Assembly: GCA_020746995.1 (NCBI GenBank)
Contig: JAGPXD010000003.1
Span: 5,084,001-5,148,000, forward strand
Direction: 5' to 3'
DNA: 64,000 nt
DNA from: Plectosphaerella cucumerina
Taxonomy: Eukaryota; Ascomycota; Sordariomycetes; Glomerellales; Plectosphaerellaceae
Under the pieces are notes generated by a model. The model did not search any database and had not been told where the DNA came from. It saw only the letters and a program-made list of their open reading frames with translations. The translations under genes and the position numbers were made by a program. This document shows positions 47,001 through 59,789 of the stretch, piece after piece; within the stretch, counting starts at the first letter, position 1, and each line of letters starts with the position of its first letter.

Positions 47001-48743
47001 TCATCCGTAAAGTGTGCTCTTGCCCGTGTTGATGGCAATGTCTCCCTGTGCCCGCGGATCGACATCCCGTCGCGGGTCTGCGTCCTCAGTGGATACGACG
47101 ACATGGCCGCCGCCGAGGGGTCTGTCTTGGAAGCGGTGTTGATCATGGGAGTGAATCGGCTCAGAGATGTGCATGCGGGACCCATCTGGCGACGCCGTGT
47201 CGACAACGATGGTGGGCGGCGAGTACTGCTTAGGCACCTTAACACGCGGCACTGACGGTACGCCGATGGACGGTGTCTTGGAGTGGGTGCTATGCCTGCT
47301 TCCCTGTCGGGAATGCGCTGGAGGCGGTCCGGGGGGAGGGGGTGGGATCGAGGTAAGAGTTGTCGCCGTGGCGATGCCCGTGGTGACATGTTCCGCTGAA
47401 ACGCGGCCGTTGGCTGGAGAGCCGCGGCCGGAAGGGGTTGCGGAGCGTGATCGGGCTGATCCATGATGCGAACTGGCGTCGTTCGCATTGAGGTATGACT
47501 GGAGTGCGTAAGACTCGGAGGTTTGTGTCCTCCGGTGAGCAGGAGGCACGGGAGAGGGCGTGGCCCTGCTCATCATTCGTGGATCGTAGGCCCGGTGCGT
47601 GGGTAGGGCGCTGCCAGGTCCGTTCTGTGGCGCCCTCGGGTCGAAGTTGTAGTGGGCGTTGTTCCGGCCGGCGCGGGCATCCTCTTCGTACCTCTCGTAG
47701 TACTCTGCGTTGGACATGTTGTGCTTCTCTCGCAGCTCGTACTCGGTGGAACGAACAGAGGGCGACTTCTTGTGGTCTCCGACATTGAGGAAGGGACTGT
47801 GGTTGATGGCGGTGAAAGAGCTGGCGTTGCTGCGGTCAGGTGGTGGTGTCTGGTCGATGGCATTGGCTTCGGCGGCCAGCCGCTTGTTACGGCGACGGCA
47901 GTACGCCCAGATGATGGCTGCCAGACCGACAAGGAAGAGACCGCCTCCCACTGCGATGCCGACGATGGTGCCGGTGGTGATGTCGTTGGACCCGGCTCCA
48001 CCTTCGCCGGGGAGGGTGATGTTGTGAACGGTGATGTTGAGGAGTTCATCCGAGAAGATCTCGCCACGGTAGACGATGGGGTTTCCAGGGTCTGGCTTTT
48101 GATCACATCCTGCTCTCAACGTTTGGACAACTTGGGCACGTCAGTCTTGATCACGAGAACTGAGGGCTGGCCAACTCACAGTTTGACAGATACACCTGGG
48201 TCTCGCTGGCCTGAAGGCACTGAACACAGCCCCATGACCTCGACGAAAAGGTGTTGCCATCGGCGGTGCAGTAGTCGAACTCCCCCTCTCCAGGTGTGTC
48301 GAGGCCTGCTTCGATGGACTTCTCCAGCTGCTCGCAGCCGGACTTGATGACACAGGGTGACCCGACCATGAATTTGGGGTCGTAGAGGCAGGTGTCGAGA
48401 GCAAAGCGCATGTTGTCTGGTCGGTGTCAGCATAGTTGATGTGTGAGCCGTGGCGTAGGGTCTTACACAGCATCCACCCCATGTCACTGTTCTCCCCATC
48501 GGCTTCCTCGCTCTTCGCCAGGCATTCGACGCAGTTTCTGAACTTGATGCCTTTGGGGTCGCTGGTGAAGTCGCCATCCTTGCAAGCGATGTCTGATGTG
48601 TCGATCGTTGACTCTGTGGATGTCGATGTCGAGTTCCCCAAACACAAGGCAGCGCAGCTTGATCCCGGGACGACGTATAGGGAGGACACTGTCGACGCGG
48701 CTGCGAGCAGCACCAGGCCTACTTTGGATATCCGCCCAACCAT
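47001..48743 (-). CDS. Cys-rich type-I membrane protein (paralogue 1)
   Basis: Three exons (48467-48743, 48180-48416, 47001-48130) give 547 aa. A signal peptide (KVGLVLLAAASTVSSLYVV) leads to an ectodomain of about 200 aa with about a dozen cysteines, including CAALC, FRNCVECL, LDTCLY, SPC, DYC, GCVQCL and AGC. N-glycosylation sites flank the stalk (LNITVHNITL). One helix, TIVGIAVGGGLFLVGLAAII, is followed by a basic stop-transfer CRRRNKR. The cytoplasmic tail of about 280 aa is disordered, Pro/Ser-rich, with a YELRE motif. A paralogue at 57786 shares the cysteines, the intron positions and YELRE. I do not know the family's function; a cell-surface sensor is a guess from the architecture. Confidence 0.8.
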
Positions 48744-51081
48744 GGTGAAGTGACTTTTGGCGGCGGTATGGCGAGGTGGCAGTGGCAGGGCCGGCCTGGG
48801 AGGAGAAGGATGCGAGAGGTGAGGATCGAAATATGGCCTACGGTCTTTTCCCAATCATGACAAAAGACAGTTGTACAAAGTCTTCATCCAGGAAGATCGA
48901 ACGGAACCAGGAGCTGCCGTACCACGCAAGGATGGTCGATGCCGATGACTGACGGTGGGGAAAGAATTCCTCTCCATTTCGAAAAGGGATCCCAAGAGGT
49001 ATTTTGCGGGAAAGCACACTGAGTTATACCAGCTGCCAAGCTTCTGACAGAGTACAGTCTAGGCGCAGCCAACCTCTCCGGCCGGCTGCGCGTGGTGGTG
49101 AGGTGCGTTAGCCTGGATCGCCACCCGCCGGGAGAAGACCTGGATGCAGGCGCAAATTTGGTGTGGTTGCGTGTCCCCCCCCTCCATCCCGCCCGTCCGC
49201 GCGAAAGGCTGGCCTGGCATGGGTTCCTGGCAGGAGGTGGGAGAGTTCGTCAGTCTGCTGCTTGTGGGATGCCGAGAATAGCATTCAGAAGTGTTTCTCG
49301 CCCAGAGTTGACGGGGATCTATTCGGCCAGGGTCCGGAAGCCAAGATTGAGCGGGAAAGGAAGGAGCCAATGGACGTGCTCCTTCTTCGTCCCCTCTTCC
49401 CTCGGCAAGAGCGCACGACCCAATCAGAGCCCGAGGGTCTGATTCCCGGCGCCAAAGTCGCGGAGATCGACATGGGGGGAGGTTATTCGCAGGGGCTAAT
49501 TGGTCATGACGTGCAGGTAAAGCGGGTATCTAGAAGCGGGATGAGTGGCTCTTGCAGGCGCTGGCCCGTTTGCGCGGCCATCCTCACGCGCCAAGCATTG
49601 GGCAAAAGGGAGGACCACCGGATGTTCCTTTCCATACCAAAACCTCTCGTCTGTCAGGTCCTCCTGCCATTTTACCCAAGCCGCACCGTGGCGACTGGAC
49701 CACTGCACGATGGACTGCTGCAGCGAAAAGAGCGGGGAATCAGGCCACCCGAAGCTCTTGCCCCCGGACGCACCGCACCTCCCTGCCGAGATGTGTCTCC
49801 TCCCGAGGCATCGGATTGGAGGGAGCTACCTCTCGGGATCTCCCAGGGTTGCAAAAGCCAATCTGAGCAGAGCACATGTCTCCTTTCCCCTTGCTGATTC
49901 TCCTTGGACAAAGCCAGAAATAGCACCGCCTCCAAGGCCACGCGACTGTCCTCTCCCGAGCTCCCACTCCGTCGTCGGAAGACCACCAACCCCGCGATTA
50001 AGCTTGTCGATCTGCCGCTTGTCTGTCAGCCTGTCTGCTGATGGCTTCCTAGTGTTCGTCCAACCACGCATGGCGATTCGACAAAGTCAACTGTCAGCTG
50101 GCATCAACTCGGAGCGCCGGATCTGCCCCGGTGTGGAAGGTCGCCAGTCGGCGCTAAGAGGCCTGGTGAGGCTTGTGGCGAGGAGGAAACAAGATGAAAG
50201 CCACGTCGTGATATCCGACTTGCGGCCCCTCAAGGAAAACACACCAGAGGCCAGTTGTCTTTCTTGCCTCGAGTGTCTAGTGACCTGAAATTTTTCCCAA
50301 CACCTTGGTTCTACGTCGGGAACAAAACGAGCGTCAGGCTCTTGGGCTGTCATCTGCTTGCCTCGAGAAACGGTGTTTGTCTGCTGGCTCCCTCGCCAAG
50401 GCTCTCCGATGTTTGATGTTTGGTGGCTGACAGGTCGTCCGCCTGTTCCCATTTCGTATCTGGGGCCACGCCTCCGGAGTTATTCGTGGGGTAGATGCGC
50501 ATGTGCCCGCGTGGTCCGTCCAGTCGATGCTTCACAGAGACGCTGCTTGTTAGCGCTGTAGGAAGATATGGCTTCTCGAGGTATGATTCCAGTGTGTGAC
50601 CATTGCATGGGTTTCTTCGCTTCGAGGGAACTCTTCTGGTGAAGTGCCTAGGTAGATACCCGGTGTTAGTGCTACGGTAAAGAAATTATGCTCTGAATCT
50701 GTTTTGGTACTCTGTGTGACGCGGGTTGAGCGTGTATTAGCAGCAGGTGCCCTTCCCGTGAGGTATACATCACCCTTGGTTGTAGGACCGTTGCCTTGGC
50801 TGTGTCTCGTACGCACCGCCTGACCGAAACCACCATGCTGTCAGAGTGATAAACATCAAACTTTACTACGACTGAACCGAGACGATGCCGATCCCGTAAG
50901 GCGTCCAAATGTTGTTTGCTCTGACGGCTTCAATTCTCGAATATCCAAACATGCCAGACCCATCGCGAATAAGTACTCGGCACTGGCTGCTGGTATGATG
51001 TGTTGACACCAGAACTGCCATCTCGACCGAGCACCAGCCTCAACACATCACTCAAGAACTTGTCCATCAGATAGAAACATC
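48744..51081. other. 2.3-kb intergenic region
   Basis: Plus-strand frames at 49163-49897 and 49545-50288 are long but overlap in different frames and show no domain, signal peptide or splice support. I treat the region as non-coding, with long leaders possible on both sides. Confidence 0.45.
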
Positions 51082-52062
51082 ATGCGCTGGTTCCGAGCAA
51101 CTCTTCTTGCGGCCATTGCCCAACTCACCACCCTCATGGCTGCCGCAGTCCCGGACCAAGAGGATCTAGGCCTCTGGACCGTCGACGGCTTCCGCCGGGA
51201 GTGCGATGCCGAAGCCAACGAATGTCGTATCAGCTTCAAGTTGACCCTGGCAGACGGAGCCGACACCACCGACTGCAGCTTCACCGTCAAGGGGTTCACC
51301 GATTCTACAGAGCAGCTCAACTTCCGCGGCGCCCAGTGCGAGGAGACGTACTACTACACCATCAGTTCGGGCTGGAACAGCTCGGGCTTCACTGTCGTCG
51401 TTGTCCATGACGAGTTCCTCGGGCTCCAGTCATTCTTCGGCTTCCGCGACGATGAGCTGGCTGATGGGAAGGCCGCCGAGTCCAAGAGCCGGGATGTACA
51501 GCGGAGCCGTCCTGATGGCGGAGCCGGGTCTTCGGGCGAGGACGAAGCCAAGAAGGAGGAAGAGGACTTGAGCCATGCTGATGGCTGGAAGCTGACTAAA
51601 GTCAAGCGAGGTGAGTCTCTCTTTGTATCTGTGCGCGAGTGCTGGCGCGAAGGAAGAACTTGATTTAACCATCCGTCCCAGATGCCTTCGTGAACGACGA
51701 CGACGAGATTCCGACCGTGGAGACCAGCTTCAACATCGAACACCCCGACTTCGAAGCCGAGGCATGCAGCGCCGTTGCGTATGGCGAAAAGGGTGAAGAA
51801 CCGAAGACCATGAGCTTCTACGACGTCTCGTGCAAGGAGAGCAACTGGACCCTCTCATGGGGTTATGATGACAAGGCCGAAGAGGACGTGGCCATCATGA
51901 CCTTGATGAAGTGAGTCCCCTCACTTGGTACATATCGGAAGAAGAGGTTAACAACGTGACAACAGCCCCGACAAGAACCGACGTGCCTACTTCGGGTTCC
52001 GATACGTCAACGGGGACAAGGATCTTGGGGAGAATGGACCAGAGCCGACCTATCCATTCTGA
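51082..52062 (+). CDS. Secreted protein of unknown function
   Basis: Three exons (51082-51610, 51682-51910, 51966-52062) give 284 aa. A signal peptide (WFRATLLAAIAQLTTLMAAA) leads to a two-part mature protein. Each half has a Trp/Cys motif: the first holds CRISFKLTLADG and the second SFYDVSCKESNWTLSWGYDD, separated by an acidic/basic low-complexity linker (residues about 130-180). The two halves could be related beta-sandwich units, one with FNIEHPDFEAEACSAVAYG and one with GFRRECDAEANEC, but I cannot show this by eye. Both introns have GTGAGT donors. It lies between the two membrane paralogues. No enzyme motif was seen. A wall or effector-like role would be speculation. Confidence 0.7.
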
Positions 52063-53247
52063 GGAGGAGAGGCTCTGGGCGGCAGTTGGACGCATGTATG
52101 TCTTGGGCCGAACCTGTCCCTTGGGCTCGACGATTAAACTCTCCAAGGTCCAAGTCGTCGAAGGCTGGCGGGATGGGGCGAGGGACGGAGCTGTTAGTGA
52201 GACGGGCACCTAATGTACCAGACACTTATCTCAAGAAACTGGGATATGCACGCCTTGATTGTGCCATCGTGCCGCAATGCCGTGACAAACCTCGATTCCC
52301 ACCCGATATGGTAGCATGCCCACGCTTACGATTTGACGTTTCGGACACCGCGCGACCACAGGCATCTCGATTACCGCTTGTCTCTGCGGCTGGCGGAACC
52401 ACTTAAGCAGCCAACAGACCAGCCGCCAGGATTTGGCGCGTGATGATGCCAGGTCGAGCGTCCAGCACACTTGCTGTCAAATGTGTCGGTGAGCTCTGTC
52501 GCCGTGTCCAATGGCAGGCGACGTCAACCCGTTAGACTTCGGAATGGTAGGCTCGACGGATACCAGGCGGTACAACTCGGAGCGAGCGCTCCCATGTCTT
52601 CATGCCAATCGGGGCCCCGGTCTGCCAACAATGTCCAGCGCTGGGCGCGTAACGGTGAGATCTCGTTGGCTAATAGACTGGCGGCGTGCTAGCAAACGTG
52701 AGGGCTCGTGCCAGCCCGTTGGCGCTGCTCGCACTCATTCAGAAGAGCGCAGTACCGCGGCGGTTGGGCGGCTGGCGTCCATTGCTGCAGCGATTGCGCT
52801 CTGACTTCGTTCCCCGCCCCTTTTCATCCCAGGCCGGGAAGACGTACCCGACCGTACCCAGTTGGCCTCCCCTTCGAGTCGGTGCCGCGAACCCCGTCAG
52901 CCCCAGGTTCCCTCCTCTTTGGGCTCCCACGCGAGTCTGTTGCTGATCGAAATTCCCTTCCCCGCTCTCCCACAGCGACACCGTCGTCTCGGTGCGGTGC
53001 TATCAGCCTCCCCACCGACATCTCCACTTCCTTCCCCCCTCCACGTCCCCTCGAATTACCATCCTTACCAAACCCACGGAGTCCTTTCTTTCGGGCATGC
53101 TCGCGCAACTGTGTCGCATTTCTCTTCATTTCGATCCCCGGAGTCGCCGTCGCGCATCTGGTTCCGACTTCAGCCTCTGTCGGCTGGAGACTTGAGGCCT
53201 CTTTGGAAGCGTGCATGGTCACTTCATGGGGTCGTTACTGAAAAGAA
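52063..53247. other. Intergenic region before NTA1
   Basis: A C-rich stretch from about 52960 to 53245 is probably the NTA1 leader. A frame at 52708-53241 reads as Pro/Ser-rich noise. Confidence 0.45.
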
Positions 53248-56200
53248 ATGAGAATAGGCTGCCTTCAGTTCGCGCCGCAGGTCGGCGACGTGGACAATAA
53301 CCTCAACCGCGCCGACGCGGTTCTCAACAGAGCAGACCCCCAGGATCTGGATCTCCTGGTGTTGCCGGAGCTGGCGTTCACTGGTATGTCAGACCATCTT
53401 GCTGATGCCCCATCGACTCGCGCTGGCGACCCGGGCGCTGTGGTGATCGCATCGCGCATTGCGCTTTGTTCTCCCTCCTACGAACGCGACTGATCATGTC
53501 CGCAGGCTACAACTTCAAATCCCTCGAGCAGATATCTCCCTTTCTCGAACCTTGCGGCAGCGGCATCAGTGCATTGTGGGCTCGCACCACTGCGCTGAAA
53601 TACAACTGCCATGTCGCTGTCGGATACCCCGAGAAGGTCGACCCCACTGCCGCATGGCCGACGAGTCCCGAGTACTACAACTCCCTGATTGTTGTCAACG
53701 AAGATGGCGAGACCGTGGCCAATTATCGCAAGACCCATCTCTATTACACCGACGAGACCTGGGCGCTTGAGGGAGACGAAGGCTTCTTCGAAGGATACAT
53801 CGAGGGGCTCGGGGATACCTCCATGGGGATTTGTGAGTGCCATCTGCTTTGCACCCCCGGCGAATGATTGCTAACATTGAAATCAGGCATGGATTTGAAG
53901 TGAGCCTTCCGCACTGCTCCGAGATGGTGACGACATTTTGCTAACAAATCGCAGCCCCTACAAGTTTGAGGCACCATGGAATTCTTTTGAATTCGCCTTC
54001 CACGTTCTGGAGTGCCAGTCCAATCTTGCCATTGTCTCCATGGCATGGATGACTCGCGAGGATGGTCGACTCTTCAGCCGCATGCCCAACGAGCCCGACA
54101 TGGACACCTTGACCTACTGGGCCACTCGTCTTGAGCCCTTGATCCGCGTCGAAGGCGAACGCGAAGTCATCGTTGTGTTCTGCAACCGCACCGGCATGGA
54201 GGATGACGTTGTGTACGCCGGCACGAGCACTGTCGTCGGCATCCTCGACGGCGAGGTCCGCGTTTATGGCGTCCTTGGCCGGGGCGAGAAAGAGCTTCTC
54301 GTCGTCGACACCGACAACCCCCCGTACGCGAAACTAGTCCAACGGCCGGCAGATGGCGTGTCCGTCGCTCGAGGAGAATTGCAGACCTCCGAAGTGTCCG
54401 TCACACCGCAAAGCGCACGAGCAACCCACTCAAAAAGACACTCACGCGACTTGGGCAACGCGGGAGGTGCAGGCTTTGGCGCTTCACAAACCTCGCCTAC
54501 GGACACTGTCACATTGTCGACTGGAGAAACAGCCACTCTGCACACCAGGCGGAACCGGCCACAGCCACAGCTTCAGATTCCCACATCACGACAGACGAAT
54601 GAAGCCAACTCTGCCACATCAGGAAAGTCAATGGGCTCTGATATTCCGACTCCCAGCGCTCCCAGTCCAACTCCAAACGGACTTCGTCCCAAACTCGTGA
54701 TACCCCAGTCCCCGGAAGCAGTCTTGAGACAGGGCCTGAGCCCAATGCCGATGAGTGCACAGTCGACGTACTCTGTCAAGTCCAACGCCTCCACCAAATC
54801 GAGACCACCGGAAGACAGCACGCCGTATCCTCACAGTGGTGTGCCGCCAAGCGGACACCCTCGATCTAGGGTCATATACGAAGGGCACGTTTCCATCACG
54901 CAGAAAGCATTCTCGCCTATCACACCCTTCGAGGATGGCTCTCCAGTTGCGTACCGCAATTACCGAGGTCATGACAACGTCAACGACGCGGCAAGCGAGA
55001 CGCCCTCCCAAGTTTCCCGCACGACAGCCTCCACTGCCAGACCCCCGAGACGAGCATTCCAGGACTGGCCGATCTTACAGCCGAGGCACGTGGAGAGCCG
55101 AGAGAAAACGCCGGTCAGCCAGAAGGCAGCAGCCAGACAGCCAGCAGACGCAAGTACGGCACATGCTCAGTCGCACAAAGTCCCGGAGTCCCGCCCATCG
55201 ACTGTCCGCCCTAAAGAGGAGCCAGAGGCAAAAGAGACGTCGAGACCCCCTGGTCGTCCTTCCTCGCCCAAGTCCAGAAACGCAAGCCGAACAGGGAACC
55301 GCGAGAGATCTGACTCGAGTCTGGCCCAGCGTGAAGACAGCGCCGAGTTTGAACAGCTTCTGGGCTCGATGCATAGGAGAACGGAATCGACCAGCCGGAC
55401 TCGTGGACAGGGGGATCAGGGATCATTCCCAAGCAGGCCTGTTTCACGAAAAGGTCAGGACAGACCTGAGTCTCGAAGAGGACAAGATCGTTCCTTGAGC
55501 CGACCTGTCAGGGCAGAGACCCCCATCGTTATCTCGGCCACCGCCAAAGTCATTGGCCAAGACTTGACACGTCCTTCGACTGGCGGTCTTCCTGGTCAAA
55601 GCCAGAGCTCACGACGAACCGCATCCCGAAACGGCGTCCATGGCCGGTCTGCCTCCATCTCGGAAGATTCTCGTACCCGCCCAGGCACACATACCCCGAT
55701 TCGTCACTTTGCAGACTCTGAGCAGTCGACATCTCGTGCGGTGTCTCGTGGACGGCGTCCCGGGCCCCATGCGCCCACTACCAGTCACATCGAAATAGGC
55801 ATTGGAGCTGACGCCCTCGGAAACTCCAAAGAGAAGCATGGATCGACGACGAGCCATGCTCAGGTTGATTTGCTCTCCGGTTCTCCTGGGCCAAGAAACA
55901 TGTCGCACGAGTCGACTCGGCACGGGTCTGGAGCGGGAACACCATCTCGGCAAGCTTCAAGGGCTGCTCAGCACGATGAAGAAGTCACCTTCTGTCCCCA
56001 TTGCTCCCACGAGATCAGGGCCCCGAGCAAAACGCCATCTCGTCCCTCAAACTCTGCGCTTGGGGACTATCAGCCTTCACCAAGACAAGTCCTGGCTGCA
56101 ACGCAGAGTGCCCTTGGCTTGATCAACCAAATGAACGGTCGCAGTACGAGCCTGGACTCGCGTACTTCGGACAGTTTTGCCAACAGCGAAGTCGACTCCT

Positions 56201-56391
56201 TTGGCACCAGGGGTACAGCCTCCGCCGTCGAGATCTCCCCCTCAACGCCCGATTACACCGACTTGAAAACCCCCAAGGCGATGATTTTCTTCCACGACAC
56301 GGACGAGACGGTTGAAGAAGGGAAGCCTCGAGCGCCAAGCCCCGACGAGATGGTCATGCCATCCACCTACTTGAAGGAAATTATTCTGTGA
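53248..56391 (+). CDS. NTA1: Protein N-terminal amidase Nta1 with long disordered tail
   Basis: Four exons (53248-53383, 53506-53832, 53887-53899, 53955-56391) give 970 aa. Residues 1-290 are a nitrilase-superfamily domain, starting MRIGCLQFAPQVGDVDNN. The triad is visible: Glu in VLPELAFTG, Lys in NYRKTHLYY, and Cys in GICMDLNPYKFEAPW. The last motif is that of Nta1, which deamidates N-terminal Asn and Gln in the Arg/N-degron pathway. The catalytic Cys codon is split between exon 2 and a 13-nt microexon. The remaining 680 residues are Ser/Arg/Pro-rich and disordered. They hold one CPHC motif (EVTFCPHCSHEI) and Thr-Pro sites. Yeast Nta1 is about 457 aa, so the tail is a filamentous-fungal addition. 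Confidence 0.88.
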
Positions 56392-57785
56392 TTTGAGCCT
56401 TTCATCTTGGTCTTTGGAACATTTTGGGGTTCTGGACTAGACACGGGACACGGGATACGCATCAGAGGGACGAAGCGCAACGCAAGGAACTGAGAGAAAA
56501 CTGCGAGGGGTTTTGCGACGATTTCACGGCCATTGTTTTCATGCGGATTGCTTTTTACCGGCTCTGTTTTTTGCAGATGAGGACATGCCCTCGTCCCTAC
56601 TTTCTTTCACTCAGAAGCGATGGAGTCTGGAGAAGACTGCGAGCGGTTTCTGGCGCAACTCATTCTATCACAACCGCGTATCTTGCCATTATGTTGATGA
56701 TTAGACGAAAACTACGAAATTCTGCAGTATTCGAGCTGTCTCGGCCTGGGATGTCATCGACATGGAAGGTCCCAAGATGGGGTTGGGGGCCAGCACGCAT
56801 CCTTTCGCAGGTGGCTGGGAGGCCCGGATGCAGATGGGGGCCGCCCGGGGCCCACCATGTGAGACCTCAACGGACCATAAACTGGCGATGTCACCTCTGT
56901 GCCACCGACCGACATCCGGTGACCTGCAGTCCATCCCCAAGCCAGGCCGGCCCCCGAGAGAAGAGGAGGGGCCTCCAGGGTCGCATCAAGTCGAATGGGC
57001 CGCCGTCCGGGCGGCAGGCGGATGACCAGCGTCCGGGAGGTCGCCAATCAACGGCCTGAAAACGTTCCCGGCGGCATGATTGGCCAAGTTTGTGTGAATC
57101 CGACCCATGCCCTTGCATGAGCAGCCACCGCCGAACAGCATGCTGTTAGACAATTGGCCGGATGTTCAGGCGGTGGGGGGGACGGCTGCATCCACGGCGG
57201 CAAGCAACGTGCCAAGTCCAAGGTAGACAGGGAAGGATGCCGGTGCGCTTTTCGATATCACGTCTTCTGCACGTTAGGGTCTTGCGGGGGGGCCGTGGTG
57301 CGACCAGCTATCGAGCCAGTGGCGATTCCGCGGGCTGGGACGCTGACGAGCGATGTGTTGGCGGGCGTACCAACTGAATATGAGAGAGAGAGCAGGGTGG
57401 GTGAAAAGGGTGGCCACCATCGATTCTCGTCACCGTCGACTTGCCGCGTTCCGGTCACCGATCCCTGGTCTCTTCACACCTCTGCGCTCGTACATAGGCG
57501 CCGGCAGAACATATGATTCTGGGTCTCGGCGGACCGCCCTGGAGACAAACATCACCCTCGCCCGGCCGGCTGCTTAGAAGAGGAGCTTCTCCCTCCCGCC
57601 ATCCTCGCGACCTGCAAGCAACGGAAGCACTTCCAAGGAACGACCGCCTTCGAGCAATGTAACACGGAGCCCACGCGGTTGACTCTGGCGAACTGAAACG
57701 GGCCCTGCTGCCCCTCCCTCACCCCTCCTCCGACGACCCCGCGCCGGATAATCGATTTTCTCTTTGCGCCCGCGACGACCAGAGA
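56392..57785. other. Intergenic region, upstream of paralogue 2
   Basis: 1.4 kb with NTA1 3' sequence and a GC-rich promoter region. Open frames overlap on both strands without domain support. Confidence 0.45.
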
Positions 57786-59234
57786 ATGAAGTGGTCACTG
57801 GCGAGGACGCTCGCGCTCGGGCTGTGCCTGGGCCAAGCAGCGGCGATCCACGTCGCTGCCGGTTCGCAGTGCGAGAGCCTATGCGGAAACGTCCACGATC
57901 TGACGTCCCCGGACGATGTGGTCTGCAAGGAGAGCGACTATGCGACGAGCGCGGCGGGCATGGTGTTCCAGCAGTGCACGACGTGCCAGCTCTCGAGCAA
58001 CTATGTCTCGGGCCGGGATTCGGACCTTCAGTGGCTCCTGTGTAAGTTGATCCTGGATGGAGATGATGGTTGGGCGGCTGCTGATTGCTTGACAGATAAC
58101 CTTCGATACGCGGTTTCGTATTGCGTTTATGGATATCCCGAGAATGACGAAGTGACTTCGAATCCCTGCTTGACGAGGTGAGTAGTGGTGTTATGGGGTT
58201 GCTGACCAGCGACTGATGTGAAGACAGCATGGCATGTGAGCCTCTCAAGATCGCCATTACCCATCAGGATCTGGCGCCGAACACAACGGCTCTGGGATAC
58301 TGCCAGACCTGGATCCACGACCAGATGCCACGATGCGCATCATGCCTGCGCGTTGCCGGCGAACACTACCTCACAAACTGTAAGGAAGCCTCATACATAT
58401 CCCCGAGATTGAAGCTAACAGTCTGCAGTCATGACAGTTCTGCAAGGCGCTTGCGAGCAGATCACGCCAGACGGCAAGACCGTCTCGGTCGAAGGCTCGC
58501 CCTTCTCGACGACGCAGCTCAACGTAACGGACCCTACACCTGTGGCGACGGACCTACCAAACTACTACCCCGGCCCGCTGAACCTCGACCAACGGGTAGG
58601 CATCGCCTTCGGAGGCATCGCCATCCTCCTCATCCTCTCCGGCTTCCTGATCATCTGCAGGGGTCGAAGAAGAAGGCGGTCCTTTCTGAAGGAGATGGAG
58701 GTGAGGGCCAGCCGTGGCTACAAAGGGTGGCCGCACCCCATCATCACCAACCCGCCTGTCGCTGGGGAGTATTTTGACTCTCCGGGGAGCCAGAAGCCTT
58801 TTCGCGGCTGGGACGACACGCCTCTCAGCCAGAAGCCGCTGAGGGACTGGGATAACTCCCCGCAGAGCATGACGGCCGAGAAGTTCCACGGACGATACAT
58901 CTCCCCGTACTCTTCGCAGTACAACAGTCCCGACTCGGCGGTCGAGGCGCGCAACATGACCTGGCCAGCCGATAAGCTGCAGCCGCAGGCGCATACGACG
59001 ACCAAGGACATCGGGTTGGCGTTTGGTGGCTCCGAGCCGTCACCGATGTGGGAGGATTCGAAAGGGAAGGGGGCGGACGAGTCGTACGAGCTGCGTGAGG
59101 TTGACGCGCAGCCTGGGGTCGTGAGGGCGCAGGTTATCTACCCGCCCAGCAAGCCGGTGTATGCGCACTACTACCCGGAGGATTACCTCGACTCGCCCGA
59201 GGAAGGGCTCAACAGGCCGCCCAAGGGGTGGTAG
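57786..59234 (+). CDS. Cys-rich type-I membrane protein (paralogue 2)
   Basis: Four exons (57786-58041, 58096-58177, 58228-58379, 58429-59234) give 431 aa. A signal peptide (SLARTLALGLCLGQAAAI) leads to an ectodomain with the same cysteine order as paralogue 1: CESLC, VVC, CTTC, SYCVYG, NPC, AC, GYC, RCASCL and GAC. One helix, VGIAFGGIAILLILSGFLII, is followed by CRGRRRRRSF. The tail of about 165 residues has an internal duplication, SQKPFRGWDD and SQKPLRDWDN, and ends with DESYELREVD and a Tyr/Pro-rich C-terminus. Two of its three introns match paralogue 1 in position and phase; the extra intron at 58178 is specific to this copy. The function is unknown. Confidence 0.8.
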
Positions 59235-59789
59235 AGGACTGTCGTTTTGGAGGCATGGCGTTTGGAGTTGCGATGCCCATTGTGGCAGAAGTGAATAGGC
59301 TCGAAGCACGGGACTATGACCCTGAGCGATTGATGATTCGAGAGATTTGACGAATATGAACCTTTCACCACATGAACTTGCGGCATTGTATGGATGATGA
59401 GAAACGATCTTCCACGGCCTCGTTGGCCCGATAAGACGATAAGCCGAGTCCGATGAGGCGCAAGTCTGATCTGTGGCTGACCACCTGTGGCGTTGCCATC
59501 ATTGACCAATCGGCGCCCCGAAATCCCAAGCTCAGGCCCCACAGCAAGGGACGAAAAAAAATTCGGAAGCTTCGTCCAAGTGAAACTGGGCCGCTCCTAC
59601 CTCCAGCCCTCCGACAACCACCAAACCAACCAAGGGAAAGCACCATCCTTCTCCCAATTGTTCCCGTCCGACCAACGCGCGGCTTCGACCAGTCTACCGG
59701 CTCGTCGCAGGAAGGAACGAACAAAGAACATATACAATTCAAAAACGGGATTCCCTTTGACGGAACGTTCCCGAAAGAAAACCGCAGCC
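59235..59789. other. Intergenic, CBF5 promoter
   Basis: 555 bp between two plus-strand genes. No gene was seen. Confidence 0.5.

Noticed and set aside
49163..50288. Two plus-strand open frames of about 245 codons
   Set aside because: They overlap in different frames and have no domain, signal peptide or splice support; GC-rich DNA gives such frames by chance.
52708..53241. 177-codon plus-strand frame before NTA1
   Set aside because: Pro/Ser/Arg noise in a C-rich leader; no recognisable protein.
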